A stretch of DNA of 64,000 bases. Origin: Pseudomonadota bacterium (GTDB taxonomy: Bacteria > Pseudomonadota > Gammaproteobacteria > Pseudomonadales > Oceanobacteraceae). The notes beneath the pieces are model-generated. The model searched no databases and was not told the origin of the DNA. It saw only the letters and a program-made list of their open reading frames with translations. A program made the position numbers and the translations under genes. Shown one piece after another: positions 50,303 to 58,610 of this stretch (the stretch's first letter is position 1; each line of letters begins with the position of its first letter). Location: positions 1-64,000 of the forward strand of contig JAIXHJ010000007.1 in the NCBI GenBank assembly GCA_030145845.1. The letters run 5' to 3'.

Positions 50303-52075
50303 ATGCAGGCTCAGGCTGAACGCCACCTCTCCTTGCAGTCGCTGATTGATGATCTGCACCGTGATCAACTGCTCAGCGAAGAAGATTATCAGCTCGCCCT
50401 GACCATCCGCCGCAAACCCGAAGATGCCGCCCTGCATGTGATTACCCTGCTGGCGCGGCAGAATCTCGGCGACGCCCGCCGCCATGGCAAACCGCTGGAT
50501 GAACAGACCCTGGTTGACTGGCTCAGCCAGCGCTGCGGCATGGATACCTTCGTGATCGACCCGCTGGAAGTCGATGTCAGCCACTGCACGGAAGTGATGT
50601 CCTACGCGTTTGCCGAACGGCACCGCATTCTGGCGGTTGAGGTCAACGCCGATACGGTGGTCGTGGCCTGTGCGGAACCGGAAGTGGCCGGCTGGGTGCC
50701 GGACCTGGAACACGTCACCCGCCGTCAGGTACGGCGCGTGCTGGCAGCACCCGGCGATCTTGACCGCTACCGGGTCGAATTTTATCAGCTGGCCAACTCG
50801 GTTAACCGCGCACGCCAGACCCACAGCGGCGCCAGTGCGGTACAGAATCTTGAGTCCATGCTCGAGCTGGGCAAGGCCCGCGCGCCGGATGCCAACGACG
50901 AACATATCGTCAACATCGTCGACTGGCTGCTGCAGTACGCGTTCGACCAGCGTGCCAGTGATATCCACATTGAGCCCCGGCGCGAAGTCGGCCATGTGCG
51001 CTTCCGCATCGACGGCGTGCTGCACACGGTCTACAACCTGCCGGCCGCGGTATCCATTGCCGTGATTGCCCGGATCAAATCGCTGGGGCGGATGAACATT
51101 GCGGAAAAGCGCAAACCCCAGGACAGCCGTCTGAAAACCAAGACGCCGTCCGGACAGGAAGTGGAACTGCGTCTGTCCACACTGCCGACCGCCTTCGGTG
51201 AAAAACTGGTGATGCGGGTGTTCGACCCGGATGTGCTGGTGCGTGGTTTTTCCGAACTGGGCTTCAGCAAGGAAGATCACCGCCGCTGGAGCCGTATGAC
51301 CAGCCACAACCACGGCATTATCTTTGTTACCGGCCCGACCGGTTCCGGTAAGACCACCACCCTGTATTCCACCCTGAAGCAGCTGGCCACCCCGGAAGTG
51401 AATGTCTCCACCATCGAAGACCCGATCGAAATGGTGGAATCTTCGTTCAACCAGATGCAGGTGCAGCCGGGCATCGATCTGACCTTTGCCAGTGGCGTCC
51501 GCGCCCTGCTGCGTCAGGACCCGGATATCATCATGGTGGGCGAGGTGCGGGATCTGGAAACCGCTGAAATTGCGGTACAGGCGGCGCTCACCGGCCACCT
51601 GGTGTTATCCACCCTGCACACCAACGACGCGCCATCCGCCTTTACCCGGCTGATGGAGCTGGGGCTGCCGGCTTATCTGATCCGCTCCAGTGTGCTCGGG
51701 GTGATGGCGCAGCGTCTGGTGCGGACACTCTGTCCACACTGTAAAGTGCAGCAGCCGCCTGATGAGAAGGCCTGGAAACAACTGACCGCTCCCTGGCTGG
51801 TCAAAACGCCGGAGCATGTTTACGCTGCCAAGGGCTGCCTGGAATGCCGCGGTACCGGTTATCTCGGACGCATGGGGATTTATGAAGTCATGCCGGTGAC
51901 CGACACGCTGGAAGGCCTGATCACGGATCAGATGGATCATGCCAGACTGCGGCAGGCAGCCATGAAAGAAGGGATGCACAGCCTGCGTCTGAGTGGCGCG
52001 CACAAGGTGGCGGCCGGCATGACCACCATTGAAGAAGTCATGCGGGTGGCACCGTTGAACCGGCATACCGGTTAA
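50303..52075 (+). CDS. GspE/PilB-like secretion ATPase (orphan)
   Basis: 590 residues. The N-terminal GSPII_E_N-type region is followed by the ATPase core: Walker A GPTGSGKTTT (about 345), an Asp-box STIEDPIE, Walker B RQDPDIIMVGEVRD, the His-box TGHLVLSTLHTNDAP, and a tetracysteine CPHC...CLEC (about 477 and 512) that binds zinc. Such ATPases power type II secretion or type IV pili. No gspF, pilC, pseudopilin or secretin gene is in the window. Pseudomonas has a similar isolated ATPase near argA/argE, as I recall. RBS AAGG precedes the ATG. Confidence 0.88.
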   Translation: MQAQAERHLSLQSLIDDLHRDQLLSEEDYQLALTIRRKPEDAALHVITLLARQNLGDARRHGKPLDEQTLVDWLSQRCGMDTFVIDPLEVDVSHCTEVMSYAFAERHRILAVEVNADTVVVACAEPEVAGWVPDLEHVTRRQVRRVLAAPGDLDRYRVEFYQLANSVNRARQTHSGASAVQNLESMLELGKARAPDANDEHIVNIVDWLLQYAFDQRASDIHIEPRREVGHVRFRIDGVLHTVYNLPAAVSIAVIARIKSLGRMNIAEKRKPQDSRLKTKTPSGQEVELRLSTLPTAFGEKLVMRVFDPDVLVRGFSELGFSKEDHRRWSRMTSHNHGIIFVTGPTGSGKTTTLYSTLKQLATPEVNVSTIEDPIEMVESSFNQMQVQPGIDLTFASGVRALLRQDPDIIMVGEVRDLETAEIAVQAALTGHLVLSTLHTNDAPSAFTRLMELGLPAYLIRSSVLGVMAQRLVRTLCPHCKVQQPPDEKAWKQLTAPWLVKTPEHVYAAKGCLECRGTGYLGRMGIYEVMPVTDTLEGLITDQMDHARLRQAAMKEGMHSLRLSGAHKVAAGMTTIEEVMRVAPLNRHTG

Positions 52076-52172
52076 CACCCTGACAAAACTGACAACTGGT
52101 ACGCGGCGCAACGGCCCGGGTACCGCTACAATTAACCATTAGTTATGAAACAACAGGAAAAAAGGACTCCGC

Positions 52173-52670
52173 GTGAATATCAGCGTACCACCGATCATTG
52201 ACCTCGAAGCCTCAGGCTTTGGTCGGGGCAGTTATCCGATTGAAGTGGGTTTTGCGCTGGAAGACCGCGAGGTTCACAGCTTTCTGATCAAGCCGGCACC
52301 CGGCTGGCTGCACTGGAGTGTGGAAGCTGAGCTGATTCACGGCATCCCGCGCGAGCAGCTGCTGGAAGAAGGCCTCACGCCACGCGAAGTGGCACTGAAA
52401 ATGAACGATATGCTGCGCGGCAAGACCCTCTACTCCGATGCCTGGAGCTTTGACAGTTCGTGGATGGGACGCCTGTTTGACGAAGCGGAACTGGTGCAGC
52501 GCTTCCGCATCGAAACCATCAACAAACTGCTGACACCGGAACAGATGGAAATCTGGCACGACACCAAAAAGACTCTGTGGACCGAGATGCAGATTGTCCG
52601 TCACCGTGCCGCCAATGATGTGCAGGTACTGCAGGAAACCTTTATGCGGGTGGTTCAGGCCAGCGCCTGA
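52173..52670 (+). CDS. DEDDh 3'-5' exonuclease-like protein
   Basis: 165 residues. The acidic motifs of the DEDDh nuclease fold are visible: IDLEASGFG (Asp-Glu, about 9-11), a central DAWSFDSSW (Asp about 90), and HRAANDV (His and Asp, about 147-152). Length is near RNase T and oligoribonuclease, but the sequence is not either. Start is GTG with AAGGA 7 nt upstream; no in-frame ATG is available before the first motif. It is convergent with folA. Confidence 0.75.
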   Translation: MNISVPPIIDLEASGFGRGSYPIEVGFALEDREVHSFLIKPAPGWLHWSVEAELIHGIPREQLLEEGLTPREVALKMNDMLRGKTLYSDAWSFDSSWMGRLFDEAELVQRFRIETINKLLTPEQMEIWHDTKKTLWTEMQIVRHRAANDVQVLQETFMRVVQASA

Positions 52671-52715
52671 ACCTCACCGGCGCGTTCGCGTTATCCCGCA
52701 CAGGAAAGCAGGCTC

Positions 52716-53231
52716 TCAGACCCGTTCGTACACCACAAAGCTGTAGTCGTAAGGATTGCCGCCTTCGGCTGCAAAGTCTTCCCGTGCCAGCGCCTGCCAC
52801 TGACTGCGGTCAAAGGACGGGAAATACGCATCACCGTCCACCTCTGCATGCACTTCAGTCAGGTACATGCGCTCCACCAGCGGCAGCGCCTGTGCATAAA
52901 TTTCAGCCCCACCGATAATCAGCGCTTCGTCCTGTCCATTGATCAGGGCGAGATTTTCCGCCAGATCACGGGCCTCCTGCAGTGACGCAACCACGTTCAC
53001 ACTGTCGGTGCGGCCAGGTGGCTGATAATCCGTCTGGCGGGTGATGATGATATTGGTCCGTCCGGGCAGCGGTTTACCGATACTCTCGTAGGTTTTGCGT
53101 CCCATGATAATGGCTTTGCCCATGGTCACCTGCTTGAAGTATTTGAGGTCGTTGGGCAGATACCAGGGCAGCTTGTTGTCGATACCGATGACATGGTTCC
53201 GGGCCAGGGCGACAATCAGGGAAAGTTTCAC
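52716..53231 (-). CDS. folA: dihydrofolate reductase
   Basis: 171 residues. Begins KLSLIVALARNHVIGIDNKLPWYLPNDLKYFK with substrate-site residues LPW and the acidic Asp, then MGRKTYESIGKPLPGRTN for NADPH, and GGAEIYAQALPLVERMYLTEV. It reduces dihydrofolate, which the ThyA reaction encoded 2.4 kb upstream regenerates. The start is GTG with GGAG 7 nt before it. Confidence 0.96.
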   Translation of the reverse strand: MKLSLIVALARNHVIGIDNKLPWYLPNDLKYFKQVTMGKAIIMGRKTYESIGKPLPGRTNIIITRQTDYQPPGRTDSVNVVASLQEARDLAENLALINGQDEALIIGGAEIYAQALPLVERMYLTEVHAEVDGDAYFPSFDRSQWQALAREDFAAEGGNPYDYSFVVYERV

Positions 53232-53286
53232 AGTCAGCTCCGTGCAGAAAAACGCCTATCATACTGCATCTGCCCGGCAGGTGCTG

Positions 53287-54963
53287 TCAGCGGCAGCGTT
53301 TCAGCAGCGCCGGCATATCCGCAGGCGGCACCGGCCGCGAGAAGAAAAAGCCCTGATACTGGTCACAGCCGAACAGTTTCAGCACTTCCAGGATTTCACT
53401 GTCTTCCACCCCTTCTGCCACCACATTCATGCCCAGATTATGCGCCAGACTGATAATCGAGCTGGCGATGGCGGCATCATGGCTGTTGGTCACGATGTCT
53501 TTGACGAAGGTGCGGTCAATTTTCAGGTAGTCGATGGGCAGGTCTTTCAGATACGCGAGCGAGGAATAACCGGTGCCGAAATCGTCAATCGCGGTCCGCA
53601 CCCCCAACCCGCGCAGGTCGGTCAGGATTTTTACCCCCTGACGCATATTCCGCATCAGGGTGCTCTCGGTGATTTCCAGTGTCAGGTTTCCGGCCGGCAG
53701 ACCGGCATCCTGCAGCGCCGCTTCCACACTGATCACCAGATCCGGGCGTGAAAACTGCCGCGGAGACAGGTTGACCGACAGACGTGCTGACGCCGGCACC
53801 ACCTCCTGCCGCAGCCATTCGGCAAACTGTCCGGCCGCACGGCGCAATGCCCATTCACCGAATTCAGAAATCAGCCCGGTGTCTTCCAGCACCGGAATAA
53901 AGACGGTCGGCGACACATCCCCCAGCAACGGATGCTGCCAGCGCAGCAGAGCTTCGGCACCGGTAAAGGAGCCGGCGCTCACATCCAGCTGCGGCTGATA
54001 CACCAGATACAGTTCTTCGCGGTCCAGCGCATGATGCAGGCCGCTTTCCAGTCCGGCCCTGACGCGGTCCTGCGGGGCTTCTTTTTCGCGGAAGATACGC
54101 AGCCCGTTATGGTCGTGACGGGCCTGATGCATCGCCACTTCAGCGTGGCGCAGCAGCCGGTCCGGATCAAAACTGCTGCGGCTTGCCAGCTCCATACCAA
54201 AGCGCAGGGAAACAAAGATTTCCTGCCCTTCGATAATGAAGGGCTCATGAAACGCGGTCCGGATTTTCTCCGCTACCTGCTCCAGTCCGTGCTCACCGCT
54301 GACCGGTTCCAGCACGATGGCAAAATTATCACCGCCGAGACGGGCAATGGTGTCAGAGCGGCGCAGTACCTTCTGCATACGCACCGCCGCCGCAATCAGC
54401 AGGGTATCGCCCACCCCATGGCCGTGCAGATCATTGACCAGACGGAAGCGGTTGATGCCGATACACATCAGGCCGACATCGGTATTGCGCCGCTGCCCCT
54501 GTGCCAGGGAGTGCAGCAGCCGGTCCTGAAACAGGGTACGGCTGGCAAGTCCGGTGAGGTCATCATGACTGGCGTAGTGGCTCTGTCTGGCCATCGCCTG
54601 ACGGCGCACTTCGGCGCGGTGCAGCAGCGCGTTGAAATGATCGTCTGCGCGGTGGATAACTTCCTGCACGCCAAGCAACAGCAGACGCAGCTCATCGCAT
54701 TCACCGACCACCACCATGGCAGCTTCCGGCAACGCCGAGCGCAGACGCATCACCAGCTTTTCCAGCCCATCCGAATGTTCTGAACAGGTAACCACGACCA
54801 CGCCCTGGCCAAGTTCAGTCCAGACATGCGTCACGGCCTCCACCGAATGGCAGAGCTGTCGGGAAAAGTCGTCACTGGCCGGCAGTTCCGTTGCTCCGGC
54901 ATCATGATCCGCAGGCAACAGCAGCAGTGGCAGCTTGTGTTCAGATGACATCAGAGGTTGCAT
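53287..54963 (-). CDS. cytoplasmic degenerate-GGDEF/EAL protein
   Basis: 558 residues without membrane segments. An N-terminal region of about 130 residues could be a receiver-like fold (GVVVVTCSEHSDGLEK, MVVVGECDEL) but shows no clear phospho-acceptor. The GGDEF domain reads RLGGDNFAIVL (about 209): the catalytic Glu is Asn, so cyclase activity is probably lost. The EAL domain looks complete (EALLRW about 337, VNLSPRQ, TLEITEST, DDFGTGYSS, KIDRTF, AEGVE), suggesting a c-di-GMP phosphodiesterase, possibly GTP-regulated. AAAGGA precedes the start by 6 nt. A TATACT element lies 36 nt upstream. Confidence 0.87.
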   Translation of the reverse strand: MQPLMSSEHKLPLLLLPADHDAGATELPASDDFSRQLCHSVEAVTHVWTELGQGVVVVTCSEHSDGLEKLVMRLRSALPEAAMVVVGECDELRLLLLGVQEVIHRADDHFNALLHRAEVRRQAMARQSHYASHDDLTGLASRTLFQDRLLHSLAQGQRRNTDVGLMCIGINRFRLVNDLHGHGVGDTLLIAAAVRMQKVLRRSDTIARLGGDNFAIVLEPVSGEHGLEQVAEKIRTAFHEPFIIEGQEIFVSLRFGMELASRSSFDPDRLLRHAEVAMHQARHDHNGLRIFREKEAPQDRVRAGLESGLHHALDREELYLVYQPQLDVSAGSFTGAEALLRWQHPLLGDVSPTVFIPVLEDTGLISEFGEWALRRAAGQFAEWLRQEVVPASARLSVNLSPRQFSRPDLVISVEAALQDAGLPAGNLTLEITESTLMRNMRQGVKILTDLRGLGVRTAIDDFGTGYSSLAYLKDLPIDYLKIDRTFVKDIVTNSHDAAIASSIISLAHNLGMNVVAEGVEDSEILEVLKLFGCDQYQGFFFSRPVPPADMPALLKRCR

Positions 54964-54998
54964 AGAATCCTTTCACCCGGCCTGACCAGAAAATAATC

Positions 54999-55004
54999 AG
55001 TATA
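54999..55004 (-). promoter_or_regulatory. candidate -10 element for the degenerate-GGDEF/EAL gene
   Basis: TATACT on the minus strand, 36 nt before the start. A TTGCTG lies 19 nt further upstream, a wider spacing than usual. Confidence 0.4.
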
Positions 55005-55062
55005 GACACTATGCCAGCTGACACAGCAATCAGAAAGCGATGAATTGCGACAGCGGGGGAAA

Positions 55063-55086
55063 GCGGATGTCCGGCAGAACATCCGC
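55063..55086. terminator. possible thyA terminator hairpin
   Basis: Perfect 8-bp stem GCGGATGT/ACATCCGC with an 8-nt loop, just after the thyA stop. Read on the minus strand it is followed by TTTCCCCC, a poor T-run, so efficiency is doubtful. Confidence 0.4.
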
Positions 55087-55099
55087 GACCAGCGGCAGA

Positions 55100-55894
55100 T
55101 CAGACGGCAACCGGGGCCTTGATATGCGGATGGGACTGGTAGCCTTCGATAACAAAGTCTTCAAAGCGGTAATCAAACAGGCTTTCCGGCTGACGCTGAA
55201 TCACCAGCTGTGGCAGCGGCAGCGGTTCACGGCTGAGCTGCAGATCCGTCTGCTCAAGATGATTGGCATACAGATGCACATCACCGCCGGTCCAGACAAA
55301 ATCACCGACGGCCAGACCGCACTGCTGCGCCACCATGTGTACCAGTAGGGCATAACTGGCAATATTAAACGGCACGCCGAGGAAGATATCCGCACTGCGC
55401 TGATAGAGCTGGCAGGAGAGTTTGCCGTCCGCCACATAGAACTGGAAAAAGGCATGGCATGGCGGCAGCGCCATATTATCGATTTCCCCCACATTCCATG
55501 CCGAGACAATAATACGGCGCGAATCCGGGTTGTTCTTAATCTGCTCAATCACCTGGGTGATCTGGTCGATATGGCGACCATCAGCAGCCGGCCAGCTGCG
55601 CCACTGGGAGCCATACACCGGGCCGAGGTTACCGTCGTCATCCGCCCATTCATCCCAGATGGAAACGCCGTTTTCCTTCAGATAGCGGATATTGGTGTCA
55701 CCGCTCAGAAACCACAGCAGCTCATGAATAATCGAGCGCAGGTGCAGTTTCTTGGTGGTGACCAGCGGGAAGCCTTCACTGAGATCAAAGCGCATCTGAT
55801 AACCGAAACAGCTGTAAGTGCCGGTACCGGTGCGGTCTTCTTTAAACACCCCATGCTCACGCACGTGGCGCATCAGATCCAGGTATTGCTTCAT
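55100..55894 (-). CDS. thyA: thymidylate synthase
   Basis: 264 residues, identical in length to E. coli ThyA. The nucleophile Cys is in [12 protein letters not shown] (about 146), followed by [20 protein letters not shown] and the dUMP site HLYANHLEQ. It methylates dUMP to dTMP using methylene-tetrahydrofolate, producing dihydrofolate for FolA. It overlaps the end of lgt as ATGA, the same arrangement as in many gammaproteobacteria. Confidence 0.97.
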   Translation of the reverse strand: MKQYLDLMRHVREHGVFKEDRTGTGTYSCFGYQMRFDLSEGFPLVTTKKLHLRSIIHELLWFLSGDTNIRYLKENGVSIWDEWADDDGNLGPVYGSQWRSWPAADGRHIDQITQVIEQIKNNPDSRRIIVSAWNVGEIDNMALPPCHAFFQFYVADGKLSCQLYQRSADIFLGVPFNIASYALLVHMVAQQCGLAVGDFVWTGGDVHLYANHLEQTDLQLSREPLPLPQLVIQRQPESLFDYRFEDFVIEGYQSHPHIKAPVAV

Positions 55895-56700
55895 GCTTTC
55901 TGTTCTCCGGTTTGCGGGCTGCGGTAGGCAATCACCAGCAGCACAATGCCGACCACAATCATCGGCAGACTCAGCAGCTGTCCGCGGGTTACCCAGCCCA
56001 GCAGGTCAAAGCCGATCTGGGCATCCGGTTCGCGGAAGAATTCGGCAATGGTACGGAAAACCCCGTAGCCGATCAAAAATACCGCACTGACAGCCTTCTG
56101 TGGCCGCGGCCGCGAGGAATAAAACCAGAGAATGACAAACAGCAGGAAGCCTTCCATACAGGCCTGATAAATCTGTGACGGGTGGCGCGGCAGTTCTCCG
56201 GCGCGCGGGAACAGCATCGCCCAGGGCACCACCGCCGGATCGGCGACCCGCCCCCACAGCTCACCGCCGATAAAATTACCGATACGGCCAAACATCAACC
56301 CGACCGGCACCATCGGCGCACCGAAATCAGCAATCTGGAAAAAGCTCTTGTGATACTTGCGGCCAAAAATCAGGAACGCGGCCAGCACCCCCAGCAGACC
56401 ACCATGGAAAGACATACCGCCTTCCCATACCCGGAACAGCCACAGCGGATCCTGCAGGAACTGCGGGAAGTTATAAAACAGCACATAACCACAGCGGCCA
56501 CCGAGAATGACCCCCATGGCGCCGTAAAAGATCAGGTCGGATACCTGCTCCGTTGTCCAGCCGGAATCCGGTTTACGCGCGCGGTAGCTGGCCAGCCCCC
56601 AGGCGGTGGCGAAGGCCAGCAGATACATCAGGCCATACCAGTGGACTTTCAGCGGGCCAATGGCAAAGGCCACCGGGTCAATTTCAGGGTATGTCAGCAT
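55891..56700 (-). CDS. lgt: prolipoprotein diacylglyceryl transferase
   Basis: About 269 residues with seven hydrophobic segments. The Lgt signature [15 protein letters not shown] (about 140) and the N-terminal [11 protein letters not shown] region with its catalytic His are present. It transfers diacylglycerol from phosphatidylglycerol to the lipobox Cys of lipoproteins at the inner membrane. The start [15 protein letters not shown] is preferred, with AAGGAAG before it, over an ATG 21 nt upstream. Confidence 0.95.
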   Translation of the reverse strand: MLTYPEIDPVAFAIGPLKVHWYGLMYLLAFATAWGLASYRARKPDSGWTTEQVSDLIFYGAMGVILGGRCGYVLFYNFPQFLQDPLWLFRVWEGGMSFHGGLLGVLAAFLIFGRKYHKSFFQIADFGAPMVPVGLMFGRIGNFIGGELWGRVADPAVVPWAMLFPRAGELPRHPSQIYQACMEGFLLFVILWFYSSRPRPQKAVSAVFLIGYGVFRTIAEFFREPDAQIGFDLLGWVTRGQLLSLPMIVVGIVLLVIAYRSPQTGEQKA

Positions 56701-56765
56701 GACAGCTTCCTTGGACAACAAAATTCACAGCACAACACAGACAGATGAAACCTGTATGAAGTGCC

Positions 56766-57554
56766 TCAGAAAAACAGGAATTTACAGCCTACGACCAGTA
56801 ACAGCAGCGCAAAGGCCTTTTTCAGCTTTGTCTGATCCAGCCGGTGAGCCAGTCTGGCGCCCACTCTGGCAAACGGCACGCTGGTGATCACAATGCCAAT
56901 AACCGCCGGCCAGTAGAGAAACCCGGTACTCCAGGCCGGCAGATCCGCATGTCCCCAGCCGGCCAGCACATTACTGACCGCACCGGTCAGCGCAATCGGC
57001 AGACCACAGGCCGCGGAGGTCGCCACCGCCTGGCGCATAGGAATCTTCATCCAGGTCAGATAAGGCACCGTAAAGGTGCCGCCACCGATGCCGAACCATG
57101 ACGAACCAAAGCCGATAAAACCACCGGCAGTAATCAGCCCGGCACTGCCCGGGCGCTTACCATGACCGCCCGGTTCCAGACCAAAAAACATTTTGGCCGA
57201 CAGCAGCAGCGCAAACACGCCGATAATATTCTGCAGTACCGGACCCGGCACCGAGGTGATCAGCGAGACGCCGATGGCCGTGCCGATCACGATACCAACC
57301 GCCATTTTCGCCACCAGCGACCAGTCAACCGCACCCTTGCGGTGATGCTCCAGCACCGAGCTGACCGACGTAAAGACAATGGTCGCCAGCGAGGTCGCCA
57401 CTGCCATATGAGTCATCACGGCTTCACTGACGCCCTGGGCAGCGAAGCTGAAAATCAGCACCGGCACAATCACCATGCCGCCACCAATACCGAACAGACC
57501 GGCCAGTAACCCGGCAAAAGCACCAACGGCGAGAAATAAAAGAAACGTCAACAT
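56766..57554 (-). CDS. TauE/SafE family permease
   Basis: About 262 residues with eight hydrophobic helices and two internal repeats, each with a Gly-rich motif: LFGIGGGMVIVPVLIF (about 22) and FGSSWFGIGGGTFTVPYL (about 155). The family exports sulfite or organosulfonates, or moves other anions; the substrate is unknown. An ATG with AGGGT 7 nt before it is preferred to the GTG two codons upstream, which has almost no spacing to that site. It precedes lgt on the same strand, as I recall for Pseudomonas. Confidence 0.85.
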   Translation of the reverse strand: MLTFLLFLAVGAFAGLLAGLFGIGGGMVIVPVLIFSFAAQGVSEAVMTHMAVATSLATIVFTSVSSVLEHHRKGAVDWSLVAKMAVGIVIGTAIGVSLITSVPGPVLQNIIGVFALLLSAKMFFGLEPGGHGKRPGSAGLITAGGFIGFGSSWFGIGGGTFTVPYLTWMKIPMRQAVATSAACGLPIALTGAVSNVLAGWGHADLPAWSTGFLYWPAVIGIVITSVPFARVGARLAHRLDQTKLKKAFALLLLVVGCKFLFF

Positions 57555-57652
57555 ACGCACGACCCTGAAAAATCAGCAAAGCGGGTTTAAGGGCCCGGCA
57601 TTATGACCTAAAGTGTCGCCGATGTCGGTAGTGGCCCGGAGGCGGAATCTGT

Positions 57653-58411
57653 ATGTGCCTGATTGTGTTTGACTGGCAGCCGGGTCAGCCCCGCTGGCTG
57701 ACGCTGGCCGCCAACCGTGATGAATTCTGGCAGCGCCCGGCACGTCCGCTGCACCGCTGGCAGGACGACGCGGACATCATTGCCGGCCGCGATCTGGAGC
57801 AGGGCGGCACCTGGCTGGGCATTACCGGTCAGGGGCGGTTTGCCGCGCTGACCAATATCCGTGCCCCGGGCGCCGGGCCACAGAATCCCCGCTCCCGCGG
57901 TCATCTGGTGGCCGATTACCTGCGCGCCACCAGCCACCCGGAACAGTGGGCAGCAACACTGCGTCAGTCCGCCGCGGACTACGCGCCCTTTAACCTGCTG
58001 GCCGGTGACCGCCACAGCCTGATATACATCAGCAATTATCCACAGCTGCGCTGCGAAACCGTAACGCCGGGCGTTCACAGCCTGAGCAATGCCTGGCTGG
58101 ATACGCCTTGGCCGAAAAGCCGGCTGGCCGAACAACAGCTGCAGCACTGGCTCAGAGAACCGGCTGAGCAGACCCTGCCGTCCCTGCTCAGCCGCCGCCA
58201 GCCGTTTGCTGATGAACAGCTGCCGTCCACCGGAGTGCCCGCAGAATGGGAACGCATGCTGTCCGCCCAGTTTATTGTCTCGCCGGCCTACGGTACCCGC
58301 TGTTCAACCGCCCTGACCGGCACCGCCGGGCAGCTGACGGTGCATGAAATCAGCTGGCAACCGGACGGCAGCGGGAATAATACGGAAAAGCACGACGTTG
58401 TTCTGATATAA
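57653..58411 (+). CDS. NRDE-family protein (TANGO2-like)
   Basis: 252 residues, starting MCLIVFDWQ with the conserved N-terminal Cys, followed by LAANRDEFWQRPARPLHRW, the NRDE motif that names the family, and GGTWLGITGQGRFAALTN. The N-terminal Cys fold recalls Ntn-hydrolases. The animal homologue TANGO2 has been linked to haem or lipid handling; the bacterial role is not established. CGGAGG precedes the start. It is divergent from the TauE/SafE gene. Confidence 0.85.
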   Translation: MCLIVFDWQPGQPRWLTLAANRDEFWQRPARPLHRWQDDADIIAGRDLEQGGTWLGITGQGRFAALTNIRAPGAGPQNPRSRGHLVADYLRATSHPEQWAATLRQSAADYAPFNLLAGDRHSLIYISNYPQLRCETVTPGVHSLSNAWLDTPWPKSRLAEQQLQHWLREPAEQTLPSLLSRRQPFADEQLPSTGVPAEWERMLSAQFIVSPAYGTRCSTALTGTAGQLTVHEISWQPDGSGNNTEKHDVVLI

Positions 58412-58610
58412 GGGCCGCAATGGCCGCTGCTTTCCAGGCCGACAAAATACCGCCGGATTTTCCCCTGTTACAAAGACACCGCCTAACTGACTGTTTTATA
58501 AGGCAGCAATTTTCTGACATTTAAATTCGTTGCGTTCGTTTACAAAATTATTGGCAACCGTAGCGCGATTCACATCACATTTTTCCCCGCCAGCGTCCAT
58601 ACTTTTGTGC

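Noticed and set aside
52145..52201. 18-codon upstream open frame overlapping the exonuclease-like start
   Set aside because: It has no separate ribosome-binding site and its 3' part is explained by the GTG start of the real gene.
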